Source of the DNA: Sphingomonas sp. AR_OL41
Lineage (GTDB): Bacteria; Pseudomonadota; Alphaproteobacteria; Sphingomonadales; Sphingomonadaceae
Length of the DNA stretch: 40,491 bases
NCBI RefSeq assembly: GCF_029911635.1
Contig: NZ_JARYTI010000041.1
Location: forward strand, 1-40,491
Direction of reading: 5' to 3'
Under the pieces are notes generated by a model. The model saw nothing but the letters and a program-made list of their open reading frames with translations. It did no database searches and was not told the origin of the DNA. The position numbers were made by a program, and so were the translations under genes. Shown one piece after another: positions 39,757 to 40,491 of the stretch (positions within the stretch are counted from its first letter, which is position 1; each line of letters begins with the position of its first letter).

Positions 39757-40173
39757 ATGCCCGGCAACGATCAATCCGGCCCGCTGACCGCGCCCGACGC
39801 CGCGACGATCGAGGGCTATGCCCGCGCCGCGCTCGCCGCGCTGCCCGAGCCCTTCGCGCAGCATCTCGGCGATGTCGTGCTGCTGATCGAGGAGTTCGCC
39901 GACGAGGAAACGCTCGCCGCGCTCGGCATCGAGGATCCGTTCGAGCTGTCGGGGCTCTATCATGGTCGTCCGCTCGGCGCGAAATCCTCGCTCGATTCGG
40001 GGACGCTGCCCGACCGCATCCATCTTTATCGCCGCGCGATCCTCGACGAATGGATCGACACCGGCGTCGCGCTCGATGCGCTGGTGACGCATGTGCTGGT
40101 GCACGAGGTCGGGCATCATTTCGGCCTCTCCGACGACGACATGCACGCGCTCGAAGATTCGGTGAAAGATTGA
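39757..40173 (+). CDS. Minimal zincin metallopeptidase (DUF1025 type)
   Basis: This 138-residue protein is almost only a metallopeptidase core. HEVGHHFGLSDDD (residues 116-128) is an HExxHxxGxxD zinc motif with Glu117 as catalytic base. DEETLAALGIEDPFELSGLYHG and LPDRIHLYRRAILDEW are conserved in this family of small cytosolic zincins. No signal peptide is present. The physiological substrate is unknown. It overlaps ccmA by four bases (TTGA), a pairing that may be only positional. Confidence 0.9.
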   Translation: MPGNDQSGPLTAPDAATIEGYARAALAALPEPFAQHLGDVVLLIEEFADEETLAALGIEDPFELSGLYHGRPLGAKSSLDSGTLPDRIHLYRRAILDEWIDTGVALDALVTHVLVHEVGHHFGLSDDDMHALEDSVKD

Positions 40174-40491
40174 GCGCGTTGCTGGCGTTTCACGACGTGC
40201 GTTGCGTCCGCGGCGGCCGGCTGCTGTTCGAGCGGCTGTCCTTCGCGCTCGCCGCCGGTGAGGCGGCGCTGGTCAGCGGTCCCAATGGCGTCGGCAAGTC
40301 GAGCCTGATCCGTGTCGCCGCCGGCCTGCTGGCGCCGGCGCACGGCACGGTCGAAGGATCCGAAACGCGCGCGCTGATGGCCGAGGCGCTGGCGCTCGAT
40401 CCGGCCCGGCCGCTCGCCGAGGCACTGCTTTTCTGGGCGAAGCTCGACGAGCGCGCCGATCCGCCGCGCCGCGTCGCCGAGTCGCTCGCGG
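40170..40491 (+). CDS. ccmA: Haem exporter ATP-binding protein CcmA, 5' part only
   Basis: CcmA is the ATPase of the CcmABCD system used in cytochrome c maturation. The first 107 codons are visible. The Walker A motif GPNGVGKSSLIRVAAGLLAP (from residue 37) and the short N-terminus (LLAFHDVRCVRGGRLLFERL) match CcmA more than general ABC ATPases. The start is TTG at 40170 in a TTGA overlap with the metallopeptidase stop. The gene continues beyond the right edge, so Walker B and the signature motif are not seen. Confidence 0.88.
   Translation, partial: MSALLAFHDVRCVRGGRLLFERLSFALAAGEAALVSGPNGVGKSSLIRVAAGLLAPAHGTVEGSETRALMAEALALDPARPLAEALLFWAKLDERADPPRRVAESLA

Overview
The window is GC-rich (by eye roughly two thirds G+C), densely packed chromosomal DNA of a sphingomonad-type alphaproteobacterium, most likely Sphingomonas or a close relative. 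This rests on the protein family set (complete flg operon, phasin and acetoacetyl-CoA reductase, lgt-midA-pgeF operon), the codon bias and the interspersed palindromes. The assignment is by recognition, not by database search. No tRNA, rRNA, CRISPR array, insertion sequence or prophage was seen.

Layout. 1-582 (minus, cut by the window edge) is a PomA-like stator subunit that appears to lack the first membrane segment. 583-876 is a divergent control region with a sigma-54 -24/-12 element facing each way and a 70-bp REP-like palindrome between them. 877-9616 is one flagellar operon, flgBCDEFGHIJKL (rod, hook, rings, hook-filament junction), with mostly touching or overlapping genes. 9728-11535 is a second stator pair, motA-motB. 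11639-12787 is a FemAB/GNAT-like acyltransferase. 12762-17738 (minus) is a three-gene envelope cassette: a UDP-galactopyranose-mutase-like flavoprotein and two large polytopic GT-C-like proteins. rlmN (minus) follows, then a phasin gene with a recognisable promoter and paired operator-like palindromes, then clpS and murA. 21959-24368 holds a membrane-bound LytTR regulator (minus), a divergent secreted alpha/beta hydrolase, and a tyrosine-phosphatase gene interrupted by an in-frame amber codon. 24365-25693 (minus) is a PLP trans-sulfuration enzyme with a leader hairpin. Divergent from it is a glucosaminidase-amidase fusion without a signal peptide. 27070-30281 (minus) is the operon lgt-midA-GNAT-pgeF. 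30347-36100 (plus) runs acyl-CoA ligase, an IorB-type molybdoenzyme, ferrochelatase and acetoacetyl-CoA reductase. A 456-bp gap packed with short perfect hairpins (36109-36548) separates this block from a glycine-zipper protein (minus). The rest is a phytase-like secreted protein, rpmB, a small exported protein, tadA, a pterin dehydratase, a minimal zincin and the start of ccmA.

How it fits together. The left 11.5 kb builds the flagellar rod, hook and motor. The likely trigger is sigma-54 with an activator encoded elsewhere; flagellin, flgA, the export apparatus and the regulator are not in the window. Two different stators flank the structural operon. The phasin and acetoacetyl-CoA reductase genes, 15 kb apart, indicate polyhydroxyalkanoate storage. 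Much of the remainder is housekeeping.

Most unusual items: the hairpin cluster at 36109-36548, the paired sigma-54 promoters with a predicted leaderless stator transcript, a cysteine-free FlgH, the amber-interrupted phosphatase, the phasin operators, and the cytoplasmic-looking peptidoglycan hydrolase fusion. No wholly new multi-gene system could be demonstrated.
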